Counted from the stretch's first letter, positions 24,514 through 33,926 are shown. The stretch: DNA of 64,000 nt from Phycisphaeraceae bacterium (GCA_019636555.1 JAHBXH010000001.1:558001-622000); one strand, 5' to 3'. Made by a program: numbers and translations. Notes: a model not told the origin generated them from the sequence alone.

Positions 24514-25449
24514 TTAGCCGTTTCGTCGCTCGATCTCGAAGCGGCATTCGGTCTCGAGCGCTTCGCCGGGCTTGAGGATCACGGTTCCGGTGCCGCGCAC
24601 GCCGCGCGCTTCGAGGTTGAAGCCGTCGTTGACCTGCGTTTGCGGTTCGACCGCGATGAAGGGCAGGGGAGTGCCCGAAGTTCCGTTCGCGTGCGGTGCG
24701 AAGACAACGAGATGGCGCATCCTGCTCGAGGCGACGAGGCGCAAGGTGACGCCGCTCCCGGGCCAGCGGATTTCGGCGCTTCCCTCGAAGCCGGCGAAGA
24801 CCGCGTCGATGTGCTCATCGGGAAGCGGCGCGAGTGTGGCGAGTCGCCGTGAGAGTTCATCAGGGGACGGCGCTCCCGTGGCGCACCCGGCGATGACCGG
24901 ATAGCGTCCGCTCACCGGCGCGTGCACCTCGACAATGTCGCTGTCGTTCCACAATCGGCGCGAGAAATATGGGTGCAGCCCGGACCCCGCCGGGAACGCG
25001 CGGCTATCGCTATTGAGAACGCGCAGCCGCACGATGAGCGCCGCTTCTTCCAGGTTGTACTCGACGCGGCAGCGATAGGCCCACGGCCAGTTCGAGTCGG
25101 CGTGTGCCGCGCTGTCGTATTCCAAAGTTGCAGAGCCGGCATCCTGAGCGGTGACGCTCCAAGCTCGCTTGCGTACGTCGCCGTGCTGCGCCATCCCGTC
25201 CGCCGACGTTGGTTTGAGCGCGATCTCCTTTCCCTCAAACACAAACTTCGCGTTCGCGATCCGATTCGCCCACGGCGCCATGATGAAGCAGCCAAGCAGA
25301 GAGGCGTTTGTCTCATCCGGCGCGGCCCGCCTGAGAACGGGATAGAAGAATCCGCTCGGACCGAGCACGGAAAAATCGGCGATTCCCGCGCCGAGTTCCG
25401 GCGTGATCGTGATCCGAAACCCGGCGCGCTTGAGCGTGATCTGCGGCAT
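24514..25449 (-). CDS. Aldose 1-epimerase family protein
   Basis: Galactose-mutarotase-fold enzyme (about 311 residues) expected to interconvert anomers of aldoses. Family features in order: FIMAPWANRIANAKFVFEGK (sugar-binding Asn-Arg), the conserved His in MAQHGDVRKRAW, the second His in GSGLHPYFSRRLW (catalytic His region), and the Glu segment PFIAVEPQTQVNDGFN (catalytic Glu). ATG 25449 (MPQITLKRAGF) fits the usual N-terminus; another in-frame ATG lies at 25473. There is no signal peptide, so it acts in the cytosol. No sugar operon surrounds it: the neighbours on both sides are secreted tail proteins on the opposite strand. The substrate sugar is not determinable. Confidence 0.88.
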   Translation of the reverse strand: MPQITLKRAGFRITITPELGAGIADFSVLGPSGFFYPVLRRAAPDETNASLLGCFIMAPWANRIANAKFVFEGKEIALKPTSADGMAQHGDVRKRAWSVTAQDAGSATLEYDSAAHADSNWPWAYRCRVEYNLEEAALIVRLRVLNSDSRAFPAGSGLHPYFSRRLWNDSDIVEVHAPVSGRYPVIAGCATGAPSPDELSRRLATLAPLPDEHIDAVFAGFEGSAEIRWPGSGVTLRLVASSRMRHLVVFAPHANGTSGTPLPFIAVEPQTQVNDGFNLEARGVRGTGTVILKPGEALETECRFEIERRNG

Positions 25450-25736
25450 GAAGATCTCCGGCGTGCCCTTCACCCCCTCGCGAGTCCGCTTCCGAAAGGG
25501 TTATCAGGATACACGTTGCCGCGATCAACGGCGGTTTGGATCCGGCGGGAATCACCCTGAACCGAGCTGTTTGCTCAATCCGATTCGCTCAAATCATCTT
25601 GAACCAGGATGTTCCGTTCGATTAGCATGAGTGGCGTTCAGTGGGCCAGCGGATGCGGCCACAACTCCCGTTCGGACCTCGTTCCGGCTCTCATCCTGCT
25701 GAATATGCCAATGTGTTGTCGGAATCGTGCGATCGG

Positions 25737-26915
25737 ATGGAACAGGCCATGTTGCGAACGACAAGAATCTGGGGCGGCTTTGTCTCGGCGATCGCGGCGG
25801 TTTCGGCTGTTGCCGGTTGGAATACGGGCGACATCGTCTACGTCACTTCGGCGTCGGGTATCGGGCCGAGCATCCGGCCCGCGGTGCTGCGCATCCAACC
25901 TTCGCCGCTCGCGGTCTTCACGGTGCTCGCCGACAGCGGTATCCAGGGAAACGGCGCTTTCGATTCCTTTCGGAATCGGGCCGTGATCGTGCGCTCGGGT
26001 CAGTTCGGCGGCGTGATGTCGCTCCTCGATTCGAACGGTTCATTCACCGACATGCCCTATCCCGGAAACCAGGATGCGCAGCTCGTCGCGCCGACGGGCG
26101 ACGGCCGGATTTATTTCCAGCGCTTCGGAAAGATTTCGTACTTCGATGCGGGCGGCACGGTCCACGATTTGCTGAACACAATCGGGTCGGGTGTGTTTGT
26201 GCTGCCGCGCCAGTGGGCGCGGATGTATTTCGATCCCACGACACACAGTCTCTTCATGGGTACCAATAGCGGCATCAACGCGCTGATCACCAAGATCCCC
26301 CTGACGCTGGACGGAACCCGAATCGCCGCGTCGCCGATCGACACGATCTTCGTGACCGCTCCGCTCGTAAGCCCTGTTGTCGTCGGCTTTTCTCCCGGGC
26401 CGAGCGGCACGGTCTTCATCAAGCTGGATGACAACTCCAATAACACCGCTCCGCGCATGCTGCTGATGAACCCGGCGACAATCGATATCTCGGTCTTTGC
26501 AAACAGCGGCTACTTCGGTGTAGGGGGCGAGATCGCGGGCTGCTACAGCTCCGTTCTGAATGCCGCGCTCGTGGTGGACAGCCTGAGCGACAAGCTTCGC
26601 ATCTTCACGCTCGGTTCTTCAGGCGAAGGTCTGGCCAGCAATCAGCCATTGATTTCTTCGGGCGGAGGCTCGGGTGAAAACGCGGAGATGTTTCCGGTAA
26701 CAGCATCGACCGCGTCGTGCCCCGGCGACATCAATAACGACGGATTTGTCGACGACACCGATTTCATATTCTTTGTTCAAGCTTACAATATTCTTGATTG
26801 TGCCGATCTGTCGATGCCGCCGGGTTGTCCGGCCGATTTCAATCACGACGGCTTTGTCGACGACTCGGATTTCCTGATCTTCGTGGTGGGATACAACGAG
26901 TTGGTCTGTCCGTAA
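25737..26915 (+). CDS. Secreted protein with DDADF dockerin-like tail
   Basis: About 392 residues from ATG 25737 (MEQAMLRTTRIWG); ATG 25749 is equally plausible and gives a cleaner signal peptide (TRIWGGFVSAIAAVSAVAG). The body (about residues 30-325) has regularly spaced beta-strand segments (GQFGGVMSLLDSNGSF, GRIYFQRFGKISYFDAGG, AALVVDSLSDKLRIFTLG) typical of a beta-propeller. The tail carries two Ca loops, DINNDGFVDDTDF and DFNHDGFVDDSDF, with Cys residues in the same places as its relatives. It is a family member of the 13040, 21921 and 23389 products only through the tail; the bodies differ. It converges on the GDSL esterase gene with a 15-bp gap. Confidence 0.82.
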   Translation: MEQAMLRTTRIWGGFVSAIAAVSAVAGWNTGDIVYVTSASGIGPSIRPAVLRIQPSPLAVFTVLADSGIQGNGAFDSFRNRAVIVRSGQFGGVMSLLDSNGSFTDMPYPGNQDAQLVAPTGDGRIYFQRFGKISYFDAGGTVHDLLNTIGSGVFVLPRQWARMYFDPTTHSLFMGTNSGINALITKIPLTLDGTRIAASPIDTIFVTAPLVSPVVVGFSPGPSGTVFIKLDDNSNNTAPRMLLMNPATIDISVFANSGYFGVGGEIAGCYSSVLNAALVVDSLSDKLRIFTLGSSGEGLASNQPLISSGGGSGENAEMFPVTASTASCPGDINNDGFVDDTDFIFFVQAYNILDCADLSMPPGCPADFNHDGFVDDSDFLIFVVGYNELVCP

Positions 26916-26930
26916 CGATCGCTCCGCGCA

Positions 26931-27731
26931 TCAACGCGCCGGCGCCCAGCGATCCACGTGCGACTGAATCGCCTCCGCCCAGATCTCGTATCCTTTCTCG
27001 GAAAGATGCAGAAAATCGGGCATGATCTCTTTCGAAATCGTGCCGTCCTTTTCGAGGAAGCGATCGGAAATGTCAACGAAGTGAACGCGCGACATCGCGC
27101 GTTCGCCGTCTCCACCCTCGCCGATGTCTTTGAGCAAATCGTTTGTCTCGGCGACAAGCCTGCGGCGTTCATCCGGCTTTTCCGAGCGCGGGAAAATGCC
27201 GAGCACCAGTATGTGCGCACCGGGCAGTTTGTCGTGGATCGCACCGACGCAGGCGCGCACGCCCTCGTTGATTTGCGGCGCCGTGTTCGCGCTCGCGTCG
27301 CTCCCTTGGCCCGTGTTGTTCGTGCCGATCATCAGAATGACCAGCCGCGGCGAATTCCCGCTGGCGGGCGTATCGAGCCCATTCAGGTTTCCCGTGCTGG
27401 CGCGATAAAGCACGTGCTGGGTGCGGTCGCCGCTGATCCCGAAATTCACGGCGTGCCGCTCGCCATAGTGCTTCCGCCAGACTTCCTTGCCCGGCCCTTC
27501 CCAGCCCTGCGTGATCGAATCGCCCATGAAGATGATGTCGATGTCGCCCTTCTCTGCTCCCTGCTTCGCACGCGCGTTGAACGAGTTGTTTCGATCGACC
27601 CACCATTGGTCCTTGCGGGCCGCGGGGACTGCCGCAAAGTTCACCTGTACGACCGGGTCGTCCGACCCGGGAGTCGGTGCGGGATTACCCGGTTGAATCA
27701 GAATGAGCGTCGTCAGAAGCAAATGGAGCAT
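26931..27731 (-). CDS. Secreted GDSL/SGNH-type esterase (PAF acetylhydrolase-like)
   Basis: A 266-residue SGNH hydrolase. It starts with a hydrophobic signal (MLHLLLTTLILIQPG), so it is exported. The blocks are in order: FMGDSITQGW (catalytic Ser, block I), FGISGDRTQHVLYR (Gly, block II), LMIGTNNTGQGSD (Asn, block III) and DFLHLSEKGYEIWAEA (catalytic Asp and His, block V). This wording (GDRTQHVLYR, GTNN, HLSEKGY) resembles the platelet-activating-factor acetylhydrolase beta/gamma subunit group, whose bacterial members deacetylate sugars or lipids. All catalytic residues are present, so an active esterase is likely; the substrate is unknown. Neighbours give no pathway clue. Confidence 0.9.
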   Translation of the reverse strand: MLHLLLTTLILIQPGNPAPTPGSDDPVVQVNFAAVPAARKDQWWVDRNNSFNARAKQGAEKGDIDIIFMGDSITQGWEGPGKEVWRKHYGERHAVNFGISGDRTQHVLYRASTGNLNGLDTPASGNSPRLVILMIGTNNTGQGSDASANTAPQINEGVRACVGAIHDKLPGAHILVLGIFPRSEKPDERRRLVAETNDLLKDIGEGGDGERAMSRVHFVDISDRFLEKDGTISKEIMPDFLHLSEKGYEIWAEAIQSHVDRWAPAR

Positions 27732-27806
27732 GCGGCGGAGCGTACCGCGCGGAGCAAGCGATGAAAAGATGTGAGGCCTGGAGAGTGAGGTGCAGGGCTA
27801 TCGCGA

Positions 27807-28226
27807 TCAGTACGTCGGCCAGACACCCGGCGTCGCCAATTCGAGCAAGTGCCCGTCGAGATCGCGGAAGTAGAGACTGGTGCCGCCACGTTCCCAATTC
27901 ATCTCGCTCTCGATCGAGATTCTCAGCGATGCCAGGTGCGTGCGCCATGCGGTAAGATCAGCTTCGGGAATGGCAAAGGCAAAGTGTGTCGTGCCTTGCG
28001 CATCGTGCGGTGGGATTGATCCGCCCGCAAATGTCAGCGTGCTCGTCGACCCGCCTTTCTTGAAGATCAGCAGCACCTGCGCGCCGGGTAGCCCGAGCGC
28101 CGACAATCGTTCGTCTTTGTTGTCGGGATTGAGCGGCCTCAGGCCGAACACGCGGCCGTACCACTCTCGCGACGCGGCAACGTCGGCAACATGGATCGCG
28201 GTTTCGAGGAGCCGAAAGGGCGGCAT
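27807..28226 (-). CDS. VOC (glyoxalase/bleomycin-resistance fold) protein
   Basis: A 139-residue two-module VOC protein. The first module begins RLLETAIHVADVAASREWYG and the second follows FAFAIPEADLTAWRTHL. Candidate metal ligands of the fold are His12 in AIHVAD, His81 in GTTHFAFAI, and a Glu in the last strand (DLDGHLLELATPG). The fold covers glyoxalases, dioxygenases and drug-binding proteins, and the sequence does not single out one. It lies just downstream of argS on the same strand (52-bp gap), with no evident functional link. Confidence 0.85.
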   Translation of the reverse strand: MPPFRLLETAIHVADVAASREWYGRVFGLRPLNPDNKDERLSALGLPGAQVLLIFKKGGSTSTLTFAGGSIPPHDAQGTTHFAFAIPEADLTAWRTHLASLRISIESEMNWERGGTSLYFRDLDGHLLELATPGVWPTY

Positions 28227-28278
28227 ATCTATTTGATGTGCGCGAGCAAAGCCCGTTTCGGTGCAAACGGCAAAGCGC

Positions 28279-30195
28279 TCACATTCGCCCGACGATCGGT
28301 AGCCCGAGTGTTGTCAATCCATCTTCGAGCACACGCCCGGTCAGATCGCAGAGGCGCAGACGCGACAGCACCGTCGCCTCGTTGTCGGCGTTGAGCACCG
28401 GACATGCATCGTAAAAGCTGCTGAAAGCGCCGGCGAGGTCGTACAGAAACCCGCCCAATCGGTGCGGTTCGCACGAATCTGCCATCGCGCGCAGCACGCC
28501 TGGGTATCGAAGGATCGCCAGGGCGAGCGTCTTTTCCTGCGGCTGAACGATCGCGAGCGGAGCCTTGCGGAACGGCGCGCTCGGGCCGGTATCGATTTGC
28601 TTTTCGGTGCTCGCCTTGCGCAGAATGCTCTTGATGCGGGCGAAAGCGTAAAGAAGGTATGGCCCGGTGTTTCCTTCGAACGCCACCATGCGGTCGAAGC
28701 TGAAGACGTAGTCCTTCATCCGGTCGTTGCAAAGATCGGCGTACTTGATCGCCGCGACACCGACGACTTCCGCGATGCGATCGCGTTCCGCTTCCGGCAG
28801 TGCCGCGGACCGGCGATTCACTTCAACACTCGCGCGTTGGTGCGCTTCGTCGATGAGGTCGGTCAGCTTGACGTTGTCGCCGCTGCGTGTCTTGAACGGC
28901 CGGCCGTCGTCGCCGAGCACCATGCCGAATCCGGCGTGGCGCAGCGTTGCATTCTTGCCGCCACGCGATGCGTCTGCCAACTTTGCATACCCCGCCTTCC
29001 GTGCCGCGGCGAACACCTGCTGAAAGTGCAGGCTCTGGCGTGCATCGACCGCGTAGACGAGCCTTGAAGCCCCGAATTTCCGAACTCGCCTGCGTATCCC
29101 GGCAAGATCGGTTGTGGCGTAAAGAAATCCTCCGTCCGATTTCCGGATGATGCAAGGCTCCGAAATCTTCTGGCCGCGATCGTCGAGATCGTCCGGGCCG
29201 TCGAGCCGGACAACGAGGGCGCCGTCGGATTCTTCCGCGATTCCGCGCTTGACAAGATCATCGACGATCTCGCCAAGTTCGTTCGAATAACTCGATTCGC
29301 CGGCCGTGTCTTCGGCGCGCACGGTCGCGTGCAGCCGCGCGCACACAGCCACGCACTCGTCGACCGTGATCTTGGCGATGCGCTGCCAGACCGAATAGAT
29401 CTCGGGGTCGTGCGCCTGCAACTTCACAAGGGTCTGTTTCGCCGCGGCAAGCTTTTCTCGCGCGCCGAAAACCTGCTCTTCCAATTCCGCCCGTGCTTTG
29501 GGGCCGAGCTTGAATCGCTCGACGGCCGCGAGTCCGGCCTCGTCGGCGGTGCACTCGCGCTGCGCCTGCTTGTACGCGAGATCAAGATCATCGAGCGTGA
29601 GCTTGTCGAGGCTGATTTTTCCCGACTTCGCATCCGCCGCGACCTTCGCCGTCACCATCGCGATGGGGAGGCCCCAGTCCCCGAGATGATTCTGCCGCAC
29701 GACCTTGTGCCCAAGCCGCTCGAAGACGCGTGCCAGCGCATCGCCGATGATCGTCGCGCGCAGGTGGCCGACGTGCATCTGCTTCGCGAGATTGACGCCG
29801 CAAAGATCGACCGCGATCGTTTCCTGTGTCTCGGGTTTGGGCACGCCGAGCGCCGGCGTGTCCATCGATGCGAGGAGTGCCGCGAGCGCATCACCTTTGA
29901 GGCGGATATTGATGAAGCCGGGCCCCGCGATCGACTTGTCCGTGATCGGCTCGGCGATTTTGGCGAGGTCGGTGTTCGCTCCGGCTTTGGCGACGATCGC
30001 CGTCGCCACTTCGCGAGGAGGCTTGCCGACCCGTTTCGCCAGGCTCATGGCCACGTTGGATTGAAAATCGCCGAGGGCCGCCTGCTTGCTCGCGGTGATG
30101 AGCGGATCGACTTCGCCCGCTTCAGGAAATGCCGAGGCGGTCGCGCCCCGAAAGGCGGAATCGAGGAGCATAATTGGATCGGAGAATTCGGACAT
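28279..30195 (-). CDS. argS: Arginyl-tRNA synthetase
   Basis: Class I aminoacyl-tRNA synthetase that charges tRNA-Arg with arginine, in the cytosol. The 638 residues show an N-terminal Add-1 domain (from MSEFSDPIMLLDSAF), the HIGH-like motif in LAKQMHVGHLRATIIGDAL, LVYAVDARQSLHFQQVFAAA, and the degenerate KMSKS region (GRPFKTRSGDNVKLTDL) expected for many ArgS enzymes. A DALR anticodon-binding domain reaches the C-terminus (FYDACPVLNAD, LGLPIVGRM). ATG 30195 is chosen from the family N-terminus; the frame is open a further 80 codons upstream through sequence belonging to the divergent promoter region. It is divergent from the hydrolase-methyltransferase gene at 30416. Confidence 0.97.
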   Translation of the reverse strand: MSEFSDPIMLLDSAFRGATASAFPEAGEVDPLITASKQAALGDFQSNVAMSLAKRVGKPPREVATAIVAKAGANTDLAKIAEPITDKSIAGPGFINIRLKGDALAALLASMDTPALGVPKPETQETIAVDLCGVNLAKQMHVGHLRATIIGDALARVFERLGHKVVRQNHLGDWGLPIAMVTAKVAADAKSGKISLDKLTLDDLDLAYKQAQRECTADEAGLAAVERFKLGPKARAELEEQVFGAREKLAAAKQTLVKLQAHDPEIYSVWQRIAKITVDECVAVCARLHATVRAEDTAGESSYSNELGEIVDDLVKRGIAEESDGALVVRLDGPDDLDDRGQKISEPCIIRKSDGGFLYATTDLAGIRRRVRKFGASRLVYAVDARQSLHFQQVFAAARKAGYAKLADASRGGKNATLRHAGFGMVLGDDGRPFKTRSGDNVKLTDLIDEAHQRASVEVNRRSAALPEAERDRIAEVVGVAAIKYADLCNDRMKDYVFSFDRMVAFEGNTGPYLLYAFARIKSILRKASTEKQIDTGPSAPFRKAPLAIVQPQEKTLALAILRYPGVLRAMADSCEPHRLGGFLYDLAGAFSSFYDACPVLNADNEATVLSRLRLCDLTGRVLEDGLTTLGLPIVGRM

Positions 30196-30415
30196 TGGGG
30201 GCAAGTGTATTGGGCCAGGGAGTGGGGAAAGCTCCGGACTTCTGCGCCGGAAGCCTTTGCAGGCAACTGAACGGCTGGATATCCCAAGATGTACCTGGGA
30301 TGGTCCGACTTCAAATCCGGTATCGTGTGTCTGTTTCGCTGGGGGATGGAGCGGTGCCGCGGGACGCAGATCGGCATGCGCAGCAGGATCGGGCGAGCGT
30401 CTGGGGAGAAACACC

Positions 30416-32137
30416 ATGCGGATGACAGAACACACGATGGCGGCGAGAGACGGCGCGGAGATTTTTTACCGTGCGTGGTCCCCGGAGAGTCCGCCGAAGA
30501 AGTTCGTGCTCTTGTTCCATCGTGGGCACGAGCACTCGGCCCGTTGGCAGGAGACCGTGGAAAAGCTCGCGATCGATGACTGCGCTGTTTTCGCGTGGGA
30601 TCAGCGCGGCCACGGAAGGTCATCGGGCAAGCGCGGTCATGCTCCGAATCTCGCGGCGGTTGTGAAGGACGCCGATGAATTCTCTCGCCATCTTTGTGAA
30701 GCGCACGGTGTGAGACTCGCGGACACAGCGGTGATCGCGCACAGCGTCGGCGCCGTCGTCGCGACGGCGTGGGTGCACGACTACGCGCCGCCGATCCGCG
30801 CTCTCGTCCTCGGCGCTCCAGCGTTCCGCGTAAAGCTCTACGTGCCGCTCGCGGTGCCGATGCTGCGGCTGAAGCAGAGGGTCTTGGGGCCGGGCATCGT
30901 GAAGAGCTACGTCAAGGCGAAGATGCTCACGCACGACGCCGAACAGGCGGAGAGCTATCGCAAGGATCCCATGATCTTCCGCGAAATCGCGGTCAACATC
31001 CTTTTGGATTTGAAAGACACCTCAACGCGATTGATCGAAGACGCCGGCGCCATCACGGTTCCGACACTGATCGTGGGGGCGGGGAACGATTGGGTCGTCA
31101 CGGTGAAGGCACAGCGCGAGTTCTTCCGCAAGCTCGGCTCACCGATCAAACAGTTTGACATTTTCCCGGGAATGTTCCACGCGATGTTCCACGAGAAGGG
31201 GCGCGAAAAAGTCATCAAACGCATCCGATCTTTTCTGGATGAGAGATTCTCTACTGCCGCGAACTCAGTCGGAAATCTCGATGCCGACAAGGGCGGTTAC
31301 ACCCGGACCGAATTTGATGTTCTCCGCGCGCCCGGGCCCGCGTACTGGTCTCTCGTGCGGTCTTCTTTGAAACTGGGAGGACGATTTAGCGAGGGAATCG
31401 GGCTGGGCTGGCGAACCGGATTCGATTCAGGCGTGACGCTGGATTACGTCTATGAGAACAAGCCCAAGGGATTCTCGCCGCTCGGAAAGGCCGTTGACTA
31501 TTTCTATTTGAACAGCATCGGGTGGCGCGGAATCCGTCTGCGGCGAGAGAATCTGCAGCGAGTCCTCCAGCAGTGCATCGATGATTTGAAACGCGAAGAT
31601 AAACCGATCGGATTCCTCGATATCGCGTGCGGTGCCGGCCGTTATGTGCTCGAAACGATGGCGGCAAATGGCGCGACTGATTCGAGCGCGGTTCTCCGCG
31701 ACTACAAACCCGAGAACCTCGACGCGGCACGCAAACATGCAGCGCGTCTGGGTCTCAATTCGGTGGTCTTTGAACAGGCCGATGCATTCGATCGCGCGTC
31801 GATCGCGGCCATCCGACCCAGGCCGACGATCGCCATTGTGTCGGGGCTGTACGAATTGTTCCCGGAAAACGCGCCACTCCGCCGTTCGCTCGAGGGATTG
31901 GCCGAAGCGGTCGAAGAGGGCGGCTTTCTCGTGTACACATGCCAGCCGTGGCATCCGCAGGTCGAATTCATCGCGCGAGCGCTCACCAACCGAGAGGGTC
32001 AACCCTGGGTGATGCGTCGCCGCACGCAAGCGGAAATGGACGAACTGGTTCGCGCCGCGGGCTTTGAAAAAATTGCACAGGAAATCGATCCGTGGGGGAT
32101 CTTCACGGTTTCCGCTGCACGCCGGGTGACGAAATGA
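30416..32137 (+). CDS. Alpha/beta hydrolase fused to SAM methyltransferase (YnbC-like)
   Basis: A 573-residue bifunctional protein. Residues 1-285 form a Hydrolase_4 (monoacylglycerol lipase-like) domain: oxyanion region LLFHRGHEHSARWQ, DQRGHGRSSGKRGH, nucleophile Ser in IAHSVGAVVATAW, catalytic Asp in VGAGNDWVVT and His in FHAMFHEKG. Residues 325-573 form a Methyltransf_20-type domain with the SAM motif FLDIACGAGRYVLETM. This fusion is the layout of E. coli YnbC. GGGGAGAA before ATG 30416 fixes the start; the longer open frame to 30086 runs antisense to argS. The gene ends with an ATGA overlap with the YnbD-like gene, so the two are translationally coupled. Lipid substrates are likely but unproven. 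Confidence 0.88.
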   Translation: MRMTEHTMAARDGAEIFYRAWSPESPPKKFVLLFHRGHEHSARWQETVEKLAIDDCAVFAWDQRGHGRSSGKRGHAPNLAAVVKDADEFSRHLCEAHGVRLADTAVIAHSVGAVVATAWVHDYAPPIRALVLGAPAFRVKLYVPLAVPMLRLKQRVLGPGIVKSYVKAKMLTHDAEQAESYRKDPMIFREIAVNILLDLKDTSTRLIEDAGAITVPTLIVGAGNDWVVTVKAQREFFRKLGSPIKQFDIFPGMFHAMFHEKGREKVIKRIRSFLDERFSTAANSVGNLDADKGGYTRTEFDVLRAPGPAYWSLVRSSLKLGGRFSEGIGLGWRTGFDSGVTLDYVYENKPKGFSPLGKAVDYFYLNSIGWRGIRLRRENLQRVLQQCIDDLKREDKPIGFLDIACGAGRYVLETMAANGATDSSAVLRDYKPENLDAARKHAARLGLNSVVFEQADAFDRASIAAIRPRPTIAIVSGLYELFPENAPLRRSLEGLAEAVEEGGFLVYTCQPWHPQVEFIARALTNREGQPWVMRRRTQAEMDELVRAAGFEKIAQEIDPWGIFTVSAARRVTK

Positions 32138-33483
32138 AGTGGAAGGCGCTGCGGGCGTCCGTGTTGCTCTCGGCGCTCTTTTTGCTTGTCTATGGCGCAA
32201 CCAATTACCTCGCCGCGGCGAGAGAGAACGTCGGCAGCTGTGTTTGCGGCTGGGAGAAGCACATCCCGTTCGTACCGTGGTTTGTGATTCCGTACATGTC
32301 GATCGACTTGTTCTTCGTCGGGGCGCCGTTTGTTTGCCGCACCGAACGGGAGCTTCGAGCCTTCACGAAACGGATCGCGTTCGCGATCGTGGTTTCCGGG
32401 TTGTTCTTTCTGTTTCTCCCGCTGCGTTTCGCTTTCGAACGTCCTCCCGTCGCCGGCTTGCTCGGCGTTGTGTTTGATGGATTTCGTGCTCTCGATCAGC
32501 CATTCAATCAGTGCCCTTCGTTGCACGTCTCGCTGAGCGTCCTGCTCGGCGCGGTCTATCTTCGTCGGACCAATGGAATCGTGCGTTTCGTGGTCGCCGT
32601 GTGGTTTGGTTTGATTCTGCTCTCACCGGTTCTGACCTATCAGCACCACGTGGTCGACGTCGCAGGCGGGCTTGCGCTTTCGGTTTTGTGCGTTTTTCTG
32701 TTCCCTGAGCGGGCACCGAAGTTGCTGGTTCTGCCCAACCGCCGCGTCGGGTCGTACTACATCACGGGTGCGCTGCTTTGTGCCGCGGCGTGCCTTGTTT
32801 TCAGGCCGTGGAGCTGGATCATGCTTTGGCCGGCCGTCGCGCTCGGAGCGATGGGGGCTGCGTACTTCGGAGTCGGGCCCGGGGTCTACCGAAAACGAAG
32901 AGGTCGATTGCCCTTGACAACGCGGCTTGTGCTGTGGCCCGTCCTTGCAGGGCAATGGCTTTCGTGGAAGCACTACGTCCGTCGATGCAACCCGTGGGAC
33001 AGAATTACGGATCGCGTTTGGATCGGCGGAGTGCTCACCGAGCGCCAAGCTCGGCACGCGATCGATTCCGGCGTGTGTGCCGTGCTCGACTTGACCGGTG
33101 AATTCTCCGAGCGGGAGTCGTTCCTTTGCGCAAAGTACCGGCAGGAACCTGTTCTCGATCTGACCGCTCCAACGCCGGAAGTGCTTGACCGGGTTGTTGC
33201 GTTCATCGAACGATGCTCGACGTTCGGCGTTGTCTACGTTCACTGCAAAATCGGCTTTTCCCGAAGCGCCGCGGCGGTCGGTGCTTACCTGATTTATGTC
33301 GGGATCGCCGGGAGCGCCCAAGCGGCGATGAGCATCTTGCGTGAGAAGCGCCCCTCGATCGTGATCCGGCCCGAAGCGGCGGACGCAATCAAGGGGTACG
33401 CAAACCGATCTCTTCGTGCGCGGCAGACTGAGCCGCGACGCGTCGACGTCGTAGTTCCATTGCCCACAATGCCGCAACCGTGA
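32134..33483 (+). CDS. PAP2 phosphatase fused to dual-specificity phosphatase (YnbD-like)
   Basis: A 449-residue membrane protein. Residues 1-230 are a PAP2-type lipid phosphatase with several transmembrane helices and the motifs CPSLHVSLSVLLG (His of motif 2) and TYQHHVVDVAGG (motif 3). Two more helices follow, then a cytosolic dual-specificity/tyrosine phosphatase domain (about 290-430) with the P-loop VHCKIGFSRSAAAVGAYL (Cys and Arg of HCxxGxxRS intact). This PAP2-DSP order is that of E. coli YnbD. ATG 32134 overlaps the stop of the YnbC-like gene as ATGA. The last 95 bp overlap, tail to tail, the small membrane protein gene on the other strand. It is predicted to dephosphorylate lipid phosphates at the membrane. 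Confidence 0.87.
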   Translation: MKWKALRASVLLSALFLLVYGATNYLAAARENVGSCVCGWEKHIPFVPWFVIPYMSIDLFFVGAPFVCRTERELRAFTKRIAFAIVVSGLFFLFLPLRFAFERPPVAGLLGVVFDGFRALDQPFNQCPSLHVSLSVLLGAVYLRRTNGIVRFVVAVWFGLILLSPVLTYQHHVVDVAGGLALSVLCVFLFPERAPKLLVLPNRRVGSYYITGALLCAAACLVFRPWSWIMLWPAVALGAMGAAYFGVGPGVYRKRRGRLPLTTRLVLWPVLAGQWLSWKHYVRRCNPWDRITDRVWIGGVLTERQARHAIDSGVCAVLDLTGEFSERESFLCAKYRQEPVLDLTAPTPEVLDRVVAFIERCSTFGVVYVHCKIGFSRSAAAVGAYLIYVGIAGSAQAAMSILREKRPSIVIRPEAADAIKGYANRSLRARQTEPRRVDVVVPLPTMPQP

Positions 33484-33838
33484 GAACATCGCTTGCGATA
33501 TGGAACGTGCGCACGCCGTCGAACGCCGGAGGCACAAGTGTGGGCTCGATGAGTTTCGAAACCGCGCCGACCGAGGCTTCCGCCGAAGCAGCCGATGATT
33601 GCTTGAGCGCATCAAGAACGGCGAATCGCTGAACCGTCACATCCTGAATGGCGCCTAGGTTTTTGTACGCGAAGAAGCAATAGAGAATGGTGACCAGGAG
33701 GGTTGTGAGTCGATCCGGAGTTTTTCGGACCGAAGCGAACGCGAGCAGGCCGCCGATCACGATGACATACAGCGTCCAATACCACTGCAGCGCGTTCGAT
33801 CGTTCAAAGTAGACTTGGACCAGCTCCGCGTATGTCAT
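33389..33838 (-). CDS. Small membrane protein at the end of the phospholipid operon
   Basis: A 149-residue protein from ATG 33838 (MTYAELVQVYFERSNALQWYW). It has two adjacent hydrophobic helices (TLYVIVIGGLLAFASV and LTTLLVTILYCFFAYKNLGA), then a helical stretch and a possible third helix (IASDVLTVAALWAMELRRR). No family is recognised. It follows the acyltransferase gene by 88 bp on the same strand, so it is probably the last gene of the ynbA/ynbB/plsC-like operon. Its 3' 95 bp overlap the convergent phosphatase gene. The frame shows ordinary codon bias, but the overlap lowers confidence in the exact C-terminus. Confidence 0.6.
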   Translation of the reverse strand: MTYAELVQVYFERSNALQWYWTLYVIVIGGLLAFASVRKTPDRLTTLLVTILYCFFAYKNLGAIQDVTVQRFAVLDALKQSSAASAEASVGAVSKLIEPTLVPPAFDGVRTFHIASDVLTVAALWAMELRRRRVAAQSAAHEEIGLRTP

Positions 33839-33926
33839 GTTGAACTCGCACGAGATTCCGGAATTGCCCGAGAAGCGCCGCATTCTCCTGCAATTGCGCG
33901 TGCTTGTCAAAGAGCGACCGCGTCGA

